64,000 nt of DNA from positions 806,001 through 870,000 of the forward strand of contig CAWGTV010000008.1 of the NCBI GenBank assembly GCA_963825615.1, given 5' to 3'. Origin of the DNA: JAHEDT01 sp963825615 (GTDB lineage Bacteria > Desulfobacterota > Desulfuromonadia > Desulfuromonadales > BM103). The notes under the pieces were generated by a model that ran no database searches, was not told the DNA's origin, and worked only from the letters and a program-made list of their open reading frames with translations. The position numbers and the translations under genes were made by a program. Shown piece after piece: positions 46,122-54,407 of the stretch (the first letter of the stretch is position 1; each line of letters begins with the position of its first letter).

Positions 46122-46649
46122 CTAACTGTCCGTGTCGTCGTCCTCGTCCCCCCAGATCGCCTGGGCTTTTTTTTTGAGAACCAGCAACGCGGCCGTTTCG
46201 GCCAGAGCTTTGTCTTTGCGTCTGAGTTCCTTTTCCAACTCTCGGACACGCTTGCCCTCCGGCGCTTGCTTGCCCCGTTGCACGGTCGCTGGCTCAAGAC
46301 CAGCAAGCATCAGATCGCGCCACTGTTGAAGTTGTGCTTCATGGAGACCTCGGCTGCGCAAGAAGGCACCCAGTTCTTCATCAGACAAGGACGCGGCTTC
46401 CATCACCGCAGCGAGTTTCTCCTGGGCACTCCAGTCTTGTGGTCGTTTCATGCTGATCGGCCTCGGTGTGGGGTTGATGGTCAAAGCAGCTTCGAACGCG
46501 GTGCGTTGCGTCAGTTTACCAACATCACTAACCCAGCGGTAGAGGGTGGAACGGGGCACTCCAACCTCGGCAGCTAAACTTTCAACATCAGGACGATCTG
46601 GGGATGTCATCTTTTGAACCATCAAGGTTCGGAAGGCTTTTGAATACAT
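46122..46649 (-). CDS. IS3-family OrfA (helix-turn-helix and leucine zipper)
   Basis: 175 residues from ATG at 46649 with GAGGAG upstream. Two helix-turn-helix regions (LAAEVGVPRSTLYRWVSD and a middle LSDEELGAFLRSRGLHEAQLQQW) are followed by a coiled region (RVRELEKELRRKDKALAE). Near the end a run of nine adenines (minus strand of 46167-46175) is an A6-type slippery site. A -1 slip joins OrfB in the right frame and removes the OrfA stop. Confidence 0.88.
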   Translation of the reverse strand: MYSKAFRTLMVQKMTSPDRPDVESLAAEVGVPRSTLYRWVSDVGKLTQRTAFEAALTINPTPRPISMKRPQDWSAQEKLAAVMEAASLSDEELGAFLRSRGLHEAQLQQWRDLMLAGLEPATVQRGKQAPEGKRVRELEKELRRKDKALAETAALLVLKKKAQAIWGDEDDDTDS

Positions 46650-46699
46650 GTTCGCTGTCTCCTCTGTTGTTTCAGTTTGAGGCGACAACTATCCTGACA

Positions 46700-46920
46700 C
46701 AGGGGGAAATCGTCTGATCTAGCCGATTCCTACATACCCTGGAGAAAAGATCGACTTGCTCTATCAACTCATTCATGGGGGGACCACCTGAGAATGCGTT
46801 GTTCTTGTAAATATTGTCGCAGGGAGACAGGTCGGGATCGTCTTCTGAAACGGCAAAAACGTTTGGCGCAATACAGGATACAAACAGTGTGGCTAGGAGA
46901 TAGAGCTTTATAAACCTCAC
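46700..46920 (-). pseudogene. Secreted small protein, 3' end removed by IS3 insertion
   Basis: GTG at 46920 with AGGAGG 7 bp upstream. The signal peptide MRFIKLYLLATLFVSC...VFA is followed by ~50 residues (SEDDPDLSPCDNIYKNN, FSRVCRNRLDQTI) with three or four cysteines. The frame runs into the IS inverted repeat at 46699. Original length unknown. Confidence 0.65.
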
Positions 46921-47002
46921 GGTGGGGCCTCCTAAATAGATCAATTCAAATCATTATTAAAGCTAATTCATAACAAGTATTGTTTTAATTGTATTGTATC
47001 TA

Positions 47003-47176
47003 TTAATTTTTATCTTTAAAAAAAGGATATATGAGAATAAAAACACCAAATATTATAAATAACGATCCAACATTTTTACTAATATATATTTCTGGACTAG
47101 TTAAATATTCTTGCTTGTAAATAAAGAAACCAAGTGTAATAAATGTAAATGAGAAAATTAGATTAAATAACTTCAT
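47003..47176 (-). CDS. Small two-TM membrane protein, paralogue of the one at 47711
   Basis: 57 residues: MKLFNLIFSFTFITLGFFIY, a short polar loop (EYLTSPEIYISKN), a second hydrophobic helix and a basic tail (FFKDKN). It aligns along its length with the 56-residue protein at 47711-47881 (shared M-x-L-x-NL, FI-x-x-G, IY-x-x-E, YI, FGxF, F-K-K). No clear ribosome site, but only 17 bp from the stop of the preceding frame. Very AT-rich. Function unknown. Confidence 0.5.
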   Translation of the reverse strand: MKLFNLIFSFTFITLGFFIYKQEYLTSPEIYISKNVGSLFIIFGVFILIYPFFKDKN

Positions 47177-47193
47177 TTACAAAACCATATATC

Positions 47194-47687
47194 CTACTTT
47201 TCATCGTAAACATCAAGCCCTTTTATCGTATTATTAATCGATAAATGAGTAGCCTTAGAAAGAGCTGACCCAATTGCTTCATACGGTTTCTGTGGTGTGA
47301 AACCTAAATCTAAAGGTATTTCGCCACTTATCACACCCTCAGCAAAATCAAGGACTCTATGGTCATTTGATAGACTAGCTGCAGTAACATATGTAGATGG
47401 TGAGCTTAAAACTCCTTCAACCAGAGGGAATAATGCATAAGCACCTGCTGTTATCCCAGCGATTGCGCTTGCCTCAATGACTGTGGTCGTTAGTGCGGTA
47501 CCAGTCCCAAAATCTATTGCGCCTCTTGGGTTCTACCCCACTCTGTCTTTATGTTAATTGTATAGCCAACCACAGATGCGGTAATGACCAGCGATATACC
47601 AACGGCAAAAACAAGAACACGTTTTAGAGATATTTTTGAAGGCGATTTGCTTGTGTTTATATCGCCCTTGGATGACATGCCATTCAT
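47194..47687 (-). pseudogene. Membrane protein with frameshift between two ORFs
   Basis: From ATG at 47687 the first frame has a polar N-terminus, a TM helix (RVLVFAVGISLVITASVVGY) and IKTEWGRTQEAQ, stopping at 47514. The next frame continues with AIDFGTGTALTTTVIEASAI (second hydrophobic segment) to VYDEK and stops at 47194, but it has no start codon. The two are best read as one ~163-residue protein with an indel near 47518. Family not recognised. Confidence 0.5.
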
Positions 47688-47710
47688 CTACTTCTCCAAA
47701 TTAATGGGAT

Positions 47711-47881
47711 TCATTTCTTTTTCGTAAATGAAAATAAAAACAGAAAAATGCCAAACCCGTAAAATATAAATGCTATTTTTCTCGGTATATACAATCCTGG
47801 GTCCATTACAGCTTCATACTCATAAATTATGTTACCAAAAATAATAAAACTAAACGCATACAATAAGTTTTCAAGTCTCAT
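47711..47881 (-). CDS. Small two-TM membrane protein
   Basis: 56 residues from ATG at 47881 (AGGAC upstream): MRLENLLYAFSFIIFGNIIY, loop EYEAVMDPGLYIPRK, second helix AFIFYGFGIFLFLFSF and KKK tail. Paralogous to the 57-residue protein at 47003. The pair flank a frameshifted membrane gene in one apparent operon. Function unknown; orphan immunity proteins have such shapes, but nothing here proves it. Confidence 0.55.
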   Translation of the reverse strand: MRLENLLYAFSFIIFGNIIYEYEAVMDPGLYIPRKIAFIFYGFGIFLFLFSFTKKK

Positions 47882-47972
47882 AAGTCCTGGTCCTGACACG
47901 CCCCGATCCGTGATCCAGGGCCGTTACTTCTGGGAGACTTGTTCTCGTCAGAAATAGAGTTACATCTTGATA

Positions 47973-48269
47973 CTATTGAGCAGGCGGATCATGATGAATC
48001 ACCGAAGGCCTCTCGTTTTTTGACCTTAATGACAATTGAATAGCTCCTTCATAATGAACTTCATCTTTTAATACCAATTGATCTCCTTCGACTTTGAACA
48101 GAGCCAGTACCGAAGAAATACTTTCATTCCCTGTAGCGAGGTTTTTTACTAATACAAATGTTTTTTCATCGAGCTTTACTATGCTGTTGTCAGTGAGGCT
48201 ACCTGCAAAAGTTGCGCTGGACAGTAGAAAGCAGAAACAAACTAACCCTAAAAATGTTTTTTTAAACAC
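47973..48269 (-). CDS. Small exported protein
   Basis: 98 residues, GTG start at 48269 with AAGGAGG 7 bp upstream. Signal peptide MFKKTFLGLVCFCFLLSSATFAG; the mature part is beta-like (LDEKTFVLVKN, VLALFKVEGDQLVLKDEVHY). Not recognised. Its upstream region 48270-48579 is gene-free apart from a hairpin at 48314-48339 (AACCCACC / GGTGGGTT). Confidence 0.6.
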   Translation of the reverse strand: MFKKTFLGLVCFCFLLSSATFAGSLTDNSIVKLDEKTFVLVKNLATGNESISSVLALFKVEGDQLVLKDEVHYEGAIQLSLRSKNERPSVIHHDPPAQ

Positions 48270-48579
48270 AGTGGTTCCTCCTTAAAATTAAAGTTCATAT
48301 TTGTAAAAACAAAAACCCACCCTTTTACCAAGGTGGGTTCGATCATTTGTCAATCCCCCTCAGTCAACAAATTCCTAAAAACCTTGCAATTCAATACAGA
48401 TGACAATGTAGCGGAATTATTGCAGACGGTCAATTATGGGTTGTCTCGGAGGTTGTGTCATCAGGTTTTGGCGTTTTGAAAACAGCCAACGTGGACAATC
48501 CCTACATACCCTGCCGCTGAAACACTTGCAGTCTACAATAACAGAACAGAAACCACTATCCAAATGAAAGGAGGCAGCT

Positions 48580-49161
48580 ATGGGTATGCGTGTAGGCTAT
48601 GCAAGGGTTAGTACCGCAGGACAGAAGTTAGATGTTCAATTGGACCGCTTGGCCGATTGCGACAGAATATTCAAAGAGAAGGCCTCTGGAGGAACGACAG
48701 AGAAACGGCCTGAGTTAAAGAAGGCTTTGGACTTCGTTCGAGAAGGTGACGTCTTCCTTGTTACAAAACTTGATCGATTAGCCAGGTCAGTCGTCGACCT
48801 CTCAAAGATTGTCCAACTGCTCGAAGAAAAGGATGTTGACCTTGTTGTTCTTGACCAAGGTATCGACACGACAACAATTTATGGGCGATTACAATTCAAT
48901 ATTCTTGCTGCAATCGGTGAGTTTGAACGAGGTATTATCCGTGAGCGATCTAAAGAAGGTCGAGAAAAAGCGATTGCACGAGGTGTGAAATTTGGAATCA
49001 AGGCCAAACTGGGCGATGACGAAATCGCTGAAATGGTCAGGCTTTTTGAAACGGATGAGCTAAGCAAGGCAGACATCGGCGAGATATTCGAAATCAGCAG
49101 ATCATCTGTTTATCGACTATATGCAGAATATAAGGAAAGCCAAATAGGTATTGTGCTGTAA
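48580..49161 (+). CDS. Serine recombinase (resolvase/invertase family)
   Basis: 193 residues, AAAGGAGG before the ATG. The resolvase domain has GYARVSTAGQ with the nucleophilic serine, KEKASGGTTEKRPEL, LVTKLDRLARSV, and FNILAAIGEFERGIIRERSKEG near the start of the long E helix. A C-terminal helix-turn-helix follows (LSKADIGEIFEISRSSVYRLYAEY). Complete and likely active. Probably a plasmid or transposon multimer-resolution enzyme belonging to this mosaic region; its site has not been identified. Confidence 0.92.
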   Translation: MGMRVGYARVSTAGQKLDVQLDRLADCDRIFKEKASGGTTEKRPELKKALDFVREGDVFLVTKLDRLARSVVDLSKIVQLLEEKDVDLVVLDQGIDTTTIYGRLQFNILAAIGEFERGIIRERSKEGREKAIARGVKFGIKAKLGDDEIAEMVRLFETDELSKADIGEIFEISRSSVYRLYAEYKESQIGIVL

Positions 49162-49325
49162 TTAATATTGCCAAGGCCACCCGAAAATGATGGCCATTTA
49201 TTCACTTGGTGCATGTCTCAATATCTCGACCCAGACACACTCAAATTTTCGTTCTACGGGCAATAATTTATTAAACACAACGGCCCTCCTGCAAAAAACC
49301 ATCATCAATCATCAAGAAAAGAAAA

Positions 49326-49379
49326 GTTAACGGTTCGTCAATTTTATGGTTGACGAACCGTTAACCATATTGCTATAAG
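49326..49379 (+). promoter_or_regulatory. 16-bp perfect inverted repeat overlapping a promoter
   Basis: GTTAACGGTTCGTCAA (49326-49341), 8-bp spacer, TTGACGAACCGTTAAC (49350-49365). The right arm supplies TTGACG as -35, and TATAAG (49374-49379) lies 18 bp on as -10. Further GGTTAAC and GGTAACC half-sites follow before the gene at 49418. A repressor binding here would block the promoter. Confidence 0.7.
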
Positions 49380-49417
49380 TTTACCAGAGGTTAACTTGGT
49401 AACCATGGAGGCGCGAA

Positions 49418-49927
49418 ATGAAGCTAGAGATACCTTATGTTGAAGTTTATGACGATCTGAGAGAGATCGTTGGCGATCCTGATCCAGGCACGAGATTTTA
49501 TAAAGTCCAAGGCCATGAAGATGACTATAGGAAGTGGCAAGAAGCTTTACAGGAAATTAGCCGGCTACATGGTGTTTATTCCCCTGTGTCTGTAGCAAGC
49601 TTTGTACAGGTATCACGCGCAGCAGTGCATAAGCGTCTAAAAGAGGGTCGCTTGACTGGATTCCAGTTTCAAAAAGTTAAAGATGAAAATGCTGCTGCCC
49701 CTGATAAACCACTTCTTTTAGATGGGTCTGCGGCCTGCTTTATACCGGTCATTGAATGTATGGCATGGAGAGATATCAAAGAAGGCTGCGGTCCAGAGAA
49801 GCTTGAAGAGTACAAACGCAAAACGAGACTCAGCCGAGAGATTGTGGATTATTTTTTAGGTCGAGGCCCAGTAAATGACAAACTGAGCCAATTACTTGAC
49901 GGAAAAGGAGGTGAAGACAATGAGTGA
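49418..49927 (+). CDS. Helix-turn-helix protein of the replication module
   Basis: 169 residues. The central HTH (SPVSVASFVQVSRAAVHKRL, residues ~50-69) resembles excisionase or MerR-type DNA-binding motifs. The rest is unrecognised. It is first in a run of small genes leading to the Rep gene and lies just behind a palindromic promoter, so autoregulation is plausible. Its stop overlaps the next small ORF by 8 bp. Confidence 0.6.
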   Translation: MKLEIPYVEVYDDLREIVGDPDPGTRFYKVQGHEDDYRKWQEALQEISRLHGVYSPVSVASFVQVSRAAVHKRLKEGRLTGFQFQKVKDENAAAPDKPLLLDGSAACFIPVIECMAWRDIKEGCGPEKLEEYKRKTRLSREIVDYFLGRGPVNDKLSQLLDGKGGEDNE

Positions 49928-50066
49928 GTCAATTATGATTGACATTAAGGACCTGCCGAAAGAGATCGTGGCATGTGGCGAAGACGGACAAAAGAAGACC
50001 TACATTCTAGTCCCAGCCGGGCGCAAGTTTGGTGTGAGTTTGCAGGCGCCGCAAATAAATAAATAA
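49920..50066 (+). CDS. Small protein of the replication module (48 aa)
   Basis: ATG at 49920 inside the end of the previous gene, with AAAGGAGGTG upstream. Begins MSESIMIDIKDLPKEIVACG and ends with LQAPQINK. Translational coupling is likely. Not recognised; inovirus and rolling-circle plasmids often encode small ssDNA-binding proteins here. Confidence 0.5.
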   Translation: MSESIMIDIKDLPKEIVACGEDGQKKTYILVPAGRKFGVSLQAPQINK

Positions 50067-50087
50067 AAGGGAATAAAAAGGAGCAAT

Positions 50088-50234
50088 ATGTGCGTGTTTT
50101 TGCAACTATTCGGTGGCACTGAACACATTATGTTCAGCCATAACCACCTCCAGGTAAAAACACGAAAAACACAGGCCAGTGCTGCTTCGATCGTAGCAAC
50201 CACTCGTTATGGACATAACCTGAACATGGTTTAA
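50088..50234 (+). CDS. Small ORF of the replication module (48 aa)
   Basis: AAAAAGGAGCAAT precedes the ATG at 50088, a strong site. The sequence MCVFLQLFGGTEHIMFSHNH has no recognised domain. The DNA inside it carries a CTGAACA/TGTTCAG hairpin, so it may instead be a structured region. Confidence 0.4.
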   Translation: MCVFLQLFGGTEHIMFSHNHLQVKTRKTQASAASIVATTRYGHNLNMV

Positions 50235-50433
50235 AAAATACCATAAAATTGGTCTAAAAATGGTCACTGTAATTGCTGCAAAGTTAACCGGAAAAAGGTT
50301 GTTAAAAATCACGCCCTGACAACTTGTCAGGGGCAACAAAAACTAAACGCCCCGTAGCCAGCCAAAGCTGCCAGCCAGTAGCAAGCCATGGGCGGACTCT
50401 TCAGCGCAAAACGCGCAGAAAGGAGATCCTCTC
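50235..50433. other. Hairpin-rich region upstream of Rep (possible origin)
   Basis: Contains CCCTGACAA-C-TTGTCAGGG (50314-50332, perfect), TTAACC/GGTTGTTAA around 50284-50304 and repeated GCCAGCC units (50357-50376). Rolling-circle origins sit next to rep and carry such hairpins. No nick site was identified. Confidence 0.35.
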
Positions 50434-51183
50434 ATGGCTTTTCTATGTCCAGAGGCTCAAAGTAAAATAGAAGAAAATATGGCGTGGTCTGTAACACGCC
50501 ATACGCAAATCCCACTTCAGGGTGGATTTCGTAGGGTTGCCCATGGAATTGACTCTTTGGACATTGGCTTCTTTGTGCAGTGGAATGGCCATTGGGACAA
50601 GTTGAGCCGTGGGCTGCAAATCAAAAAAGAAGAGGCCCGAGGTGAGGAAGGTATAAAAGACCAGACACCTAGTGGTCGTCCTTTCTTCCACTTACCAACA
50701 GGCAAGTCCCCCAACTATCGGTACCATCTCAAATTCCCCGAGTACCATCTCTACCTTTCTATAACGAATCCGCCAGGGGAATCGCCAAACGTTTATGTTT
50801 CGATTCTCTCTGAAAGCCTCTGGCACAAAGGAGTCCTTGAGTCTGTCCAACAGATAACAGAAGACCTGCAAGAACTTCATGGGGCTATTTTTAAGGTATT
50901 GGTGAGTCGATGCGACCTATGTGTTGATTTCTTGCTGCCAGAAAACCCCACCTTGGAATTCATCAAACATCACATGGTGAGTAGAACCAAGAAAACAAAC
51001 CATTACGAAGACAGTGGCGTTTTGGAAACTTTCTATGCCGGAAAGCGTGGTGCCAAGATTCAACTTCGCATCTACAACAAGGGCAAAGAGATTATGTCGG
51101 CATCCGGAAAACGTTGGTTTCTAGGCAATAAGAAAATGGTTTTTCCCCTTTCATCGTCAATAATTGAAATGGCAGTTGTATAG
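50434..51183 (+). pseudogene. Replication initiation protein (rolling-circle type), 3' truncated
   Basis: GAAAGGAGA precedes the ATG. About 230 residues match the plasmid/filamentous-phage replication-initiation factor pattern: RVAHGIDSLDIGFFVQWNG near the start, YHLYLSITNPPG, FKVLVSRCDLCVDFLLP in the middle and ETFYAGKRGAKIQLRIYNKGKEI, where Tyr and Lys fit the nicking region. The last ~20 residues (after GKRWF, ~51118) are unlike the family and read through the antisense of a rubrerythrin-like gene. So the gene was cut by recombination. Confidence 0.65.
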
Positions 51184-51242
51184 AGGTCACGTATCTTCTT
51201 CTCATATTCAAGGGCTGTTTTAAGGGTTGTTATTGAATCCAT
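51120..51242 (-). pseudogene. Rubrerythrin-like gene, 5' fragment only
   Basis: ATG at 51242 with AAGGAGATG upstream. The first ~37 residues (MDSITTLKTALEYEKKIRDL, then AISIIDDERGKTIF) match the N-terminal helix of rubrerythrin/ferritin-like proteins. Homology stops near 51125, where Rep-derived DNA begins. The junction marks a recombination breakpoint. Confidence 0.6.
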
Positions 51243-51488
51243 GTCATCTCCTTGATCTGTCATTGAAAAGCACCATTTGTCGGAAAATCGCTCCCTCTCC
51301 CTACTATATGTCTTTCATCCTTATTGTCACACTCTATATCAGGAAGGCATCAGAGAACACCTGGAAAATCAGCAGGGGGGAAGGGAAGGCGTGTGGTGTG
51401 AAAACAGTTTCTGGTGGTTGGTGTGAGTAAATTTATATGGAAAAAAGGATGCGCCGCCGGTGAACTGCTTCCAGGCAGCGCCGGATAT

Positions 51489-51939
51489 CTAGGGTTGCGC
51501 TTGATTTAAAATACTGGGGAGGCTGACGATGAACTCCCTGATCTCGTCGCGTACTCTGCGGTAATGAGTCAGCGCTTCCTCCTTTGATTCCGCCTCACGG
51601 GCAAGTTCGGGAGGGTCTTCGAAACCTCGATGAATCGTTTTACCTGGAAAGAACGGGCAGGTTTCGTGTGCGTGGCCGCACAGGGTTATCACCCAGTCAA
51701 AGTGCTGGATCGGCAGTTCATCAATGGTCTTGGACGCATGGGCTGAAATATCCACGCCGACCTCCCGCATCGCTTCAACGGCCAGTTGATTCAGGCCATG
51801 TTTTTCAATGCCGGCGGAGTAGGCACTGAATCCCGTCTGCCAGGAGATGCCTGGCCCATCCTTCCGCCATCTGGCTGCGGCACGAGTTGCCGGTGCAGAG
51901 AAAGAGAACAGTGGTCTTGCCGGTATGTTTCTGGGTCAT
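51489..51939 (-). pseudogene. arsC: Arsenate reductase ArsC (thioredoxin-coupled, LMW-PTP fold), frameshifted
   Basis: From ATG at 51939 the first frame gives MTQKHTGKTTVLFLCTGNSC and RSQMAEGWARHLL, with the CX5R P-loop CTGNSCR. The other frame continues FSAYSAGIEKHGLNQLAVEA and then MREVGVDISAHASKTIDEL, VITLCGHAHETCPFFPGK (second and third redox cysteines) to the stop at 51489. The break is near 51845-51855. With one indel corrected this is a normal ~150-residue arsenate reductase. Adjacent to the arsenite exporter, giving an ars operon. Confidence 0.8.
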
Positions 51940-51972
51940 GGGGGTATTGATTTACATGCGGAGAAAGGTAAC

Positions 51973-53157
51973 TCACTTTTCAAACCAGGATGCCGTTCGC
52001 TTGCAGTAGCCGACAAGCATCAGCATGACGGGAACTTCTATCAGCACGCCGACGACGGTAGCAAGGGCCGCGCCCGATGACAGGCCAAAGAGCATAACGG
52101 CCGTGGCGATGGCAACCTCGAAGTGATTGGATGCCCCGATCATCGCCGCAGGGGCGGCATCCTCATAACGGAGCCTGAAAAATTTTGCCGCACCATAGCC
52201 CAGAGCAAAGATCAGAATCGTTTGAATGAACAGCGGAATGGCAATCCAGACAATCGTCAGCGGATTAGAGGTGATGACCTCTCCCTTGAAGCTGAAAAGA
52301 AGCACAAGGGTCAGGAGCAGGGCTGTGATGGTCAGCGGCGTCAGGACCCCCAGAAACTTTTCCTTGAACCAGGGCTCTCCTTTGGCGGCGATGATCCATT
52401 TTCGCGACAGATAACCGGTCACCAGCGGGAGGGCAACGTAAATCGAGACAGACAGGAGCAGCGCCTGCCAGGGAATCGGCAGCCTGCCCACGCCCAGCAG
52501 GAATCCGCCGAGGACGCCGTAGAGCAGCAGCATGGTGAGCGAGTTGATTGCCACCATGACAAGCGTCAAACCGTCATTGCCCCTGGCGAGATATCCCCAG
52601 ACCAGGACCATGGCGGTACAGGGCGCGATTCCAAGCAGGATGCAACCGGCGAAATAGCTTCTCCACAAGGGAACCTGCAGCATTTTCACCCCTTCCTGCA
52701 AAACCACCACTCCTGCCCCGTGTTGGGCTCCGACCGGAAGATCGAGGCCGAACGGCAGCTTAACCAGGTCCATCGCCTCTGCACCAATAAAGGATTTGAA
52801 CAAAAAACCCAGAAAAAGCAGAGCGATTGCATACATGGTAAACGGCTTGACGCACCAGTTGAGAACAAGTGTCAGCAAGACCGGCTTGCCGCTTTTCCCC
52901 GCTTTGATCACCGAAGCGAAATCGATCTTTACCATGATTGGATACATCATGAAAAACAGGCATATGGCTATTGGAATTGAAACCACCGGCGCCCCGTCGA
53001 TGTAAATTGACATGGCATCAAGATTTTTCGCCAGGTTCGGGGCTATTTTCCCCAGCACTATACCCCCGACAATACATAAACCGATCCACACGGTCAGATA
53101 GCGCTCGAAAAGACTGCTCATCCTTCTTGTATCCGGGACACTGTTTTTCTCAATCAT
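51973..53157 (-). CDS. acr3: ACR3-family arsenite efflux permease
   Basis: 394 residues, about ten TM helices. ACR3 signatures: MMYPIMVKIDFASV, LNWCVKPFTMYAIALLFL with the conserved cysteine, LGIAPCTAMVLVWGYLARG, and GASNHFEVAIATAVMLFGL near the end. It exports arsenite produced by ArsC, encoded just downstream with a 33-bp gap. AGGAAAATGAG precedes the start. No ArsR gene is seen in the 190 bp upstream. Confidence 0.94.
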   Translation of the reverse strand: MIEKNSVPDTRRMSSLFERYLTVWIGLCIVGGIVLGKIAPNLAKNLDAMSIYIDGAPVVSIPIAICLFFMMYPIMVKIDFASVIKAGKSGKPVLLTLVLNWCVKPFTMYAIALLFLGFLFKSFIGAEAMDLVKLPFGLDLPVGAQHGAGVVVLQEGVKMLQVPLWRSYFAGCILLGIAPCTAMVLVWGYLARGNDGLTLVMVAINSLTMLLLYGVLGGFLLGVGRLPIPWQALLLSVSIYVALPLVTGYLSRKWIIAAKGEPWFKEKFLGVLTPLTITALLLTLVLLFSFKGEVITSNPLTIVWIAIPLFIQTILIFALGYGAAKFFRLRYEDAAPAAMIGASNHFEVAIATAVMLFGLSSGAALATVVGVLIEVPVMLMLVGYCKRTASWFEK

Positions 53158-53351
53158 CTCATTTTCCTCATAGATTTTCAGGAACCTTGAAAAGTCCTAA
53201 TTTTCTTCCAGGGCAGAAGGAAGTGGGCAACGTCTGTTACGCTATTATTATCCTTTTAGTACGAGTCAGGCTAGCGTAAAAAGGTAGCTTACGGCTCCCG
53301 GGCTTGTGCCGCTTCTCATCTCGCAATGATTAACGCCTGAGAGACCATTTG

Positions 53352-54233
53352 CTATGGACAGCACCACAAGGTTATTTTTTCCGTCTGCCTGATAAGGGAA
53401 GCGGTGGTGTCTCCAGCAAGCCTGACGCTTTTCAGGAGTCCCTGCTCTTGCCCGTGGAGACCGACTGCTATGGCTGCAAACCCATTTTTTTCCGCATGAC
53501 TCAGGATAGTTCCGGCAACATTGAGGCCCCAGGTACTCTCCTTTCTGATCCGTTCGGCAGCGATGTCATGGTCTTGAAGAATTTTGCAGGATTTTGCAAA
53601 AATCGTTTCTACGTCGAGTCCCGCCCCGTTTTCCACGTAAAGAAGCGTAATTTCATGCTGCTCCTGGCGGGAGAGGATATATCCGCTGTGGTCTACGGCT
53701 CTCATCGAATCTTCTGATCCATCCACGCAGACAAGAACATTTTTTCTGCCCAATTCCGGCTCCGGGCAGACCCATAACGGGGTGGATAGCATGCTGTCGC
53801 TGATGATTGACTGGGCAATTTCATCAGCAGGTCGTTCAAAGAACCACTGCAGGGTATAGGAGGCCCGTTTCCCAAGGATGATCGCATCATAGAGTCCCTG
53901 CGAACCCTCATTGAGAATATCTTTTACTTTGCCATAGCGTTCGGCAAAGGTTTTGGTAACCATCCGGTCAACAGACATCCTGCTCTGGCCCAGCAGCTCA
54001 GTCGCCTTTTCGAGCGCCTTTCTGGAGCCGACGGTCAGTTGGCCGGACAATTTGTCGGAAGGGTCTTCCCACATCTCCATCAACGCCTGATTCATGTCGT
54101 TACAATCGAGCCTGCAGATATGCAGGAGGGTGATCTGGTGTTCGGAGAGTTTCTTGAAAAATGAGCAGATAAAATCTACCCCGGTCAGATGATTATAGTC
54201 GTCACTTACCGTAACCAGGAAATGTTTCTTCAT
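53352..54233 (-). CDS. Tandem universal-stress (UspA) domain protein
   Basis: 293 residues with two Usp-type domains: residues ~1-145 and ~160-293 (KNVLVCVDGSEDSMRAVDHS starts the second). The ATP-binding G-x2-G-x9-G(S/T) motif is not obvious in either half; the second ends in VGLHGQEQGLLKSVRLAGDT. A palindrome CAGACTAA/TTAGTCTG lies 22 bp upstream of the start (54255-54279), suggesting a regulated promoter. One of two Usp proteins in this stretch. Confidence 0.8.
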   Translation of the reverse strand: MKKHFLVTVSDDYNHLTGVDFICSFFKKLSEHQITLLHICRLDCNDMNQALMEMWEDPSDKLSGQLTVGSRKALEKATELLGQSRMSVDRMVTKTFAERYGKVKDILNEGSQGLYDAIILGKRASYTLQWFFERPADEIAQSIISDSMLSTPLWVCPEPELGRKNVLVCVDGSEDSMRAVDHSGYILSRQEQHEITLLYVENGAGLDVETIFAKSCKILQDHDIAAERIRKESTWGLNVAGTILSHAEKNGFAAIAVGLHGQEQGLLKSVRLAGDTTASLIRQTEKITLWCCP

Positions 54234-54254
54234 GGAGTTTCTCCCTAATAATTA

Positions 54255-54279
54255 CAGACTAATACATAGAGTTAGTCTG
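54255..54279 (-). promoter_or_regulatory. Palindromic operator candidate upstream of usp gene
   Basis: CAGACTAA (54255-54262), 9-bp spacer, TTAGTCTG (54272-54279), perfect 8-bp arms. Confidence 0.45.
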
Positions 54280-54407
54280 CTAAAAATTAATGAGGCGGGT
54301 AGTGAAAGTCCAGCAGCCATGAGAAAAAGATCAGAGGATGTCCTTGACAATGCGATGCCTTGGCTGAGAACTTTTCTTCTGCCGGTGCAAGTAATGAGGG
54401 GGGCTGA

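Larger units (their letters stand above)
45052..46699 (-). mobile_element. IS3-family insertion sequence
   Basis: 1648 bp bounded by 21-bp terminal inverted repeats with one mismatch: TGTCAAGATAGTTGTCGCCT... (45052-45072) and ...GGCGACAACTATCCTGACA (46679-46699). It contains orfA and orfB in the IS3 arrangement with a -1 frameshift signal. No clear 3-4 bp target duplication is visible. It interrupts a secreted-protein gene whose 5' part starts at 46920. Confidence 0.88.

Noticed and set aside
47194..47527. Rhs-type toxin C-terminus (NPRGAIDFGTG...)
   Set aside because: The frame lacks a start and continues a TM-containing upstream frame, so a frameshifted membrane protein is simpler. No Rhs core is present.
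46729..48514. Shared 13-mer CCTACATACCCTG at 46729 and 48502
   Set aside because: Similarity does not extend clearly beyond ~14 bases, so it may be chance or an old repeat scrap.
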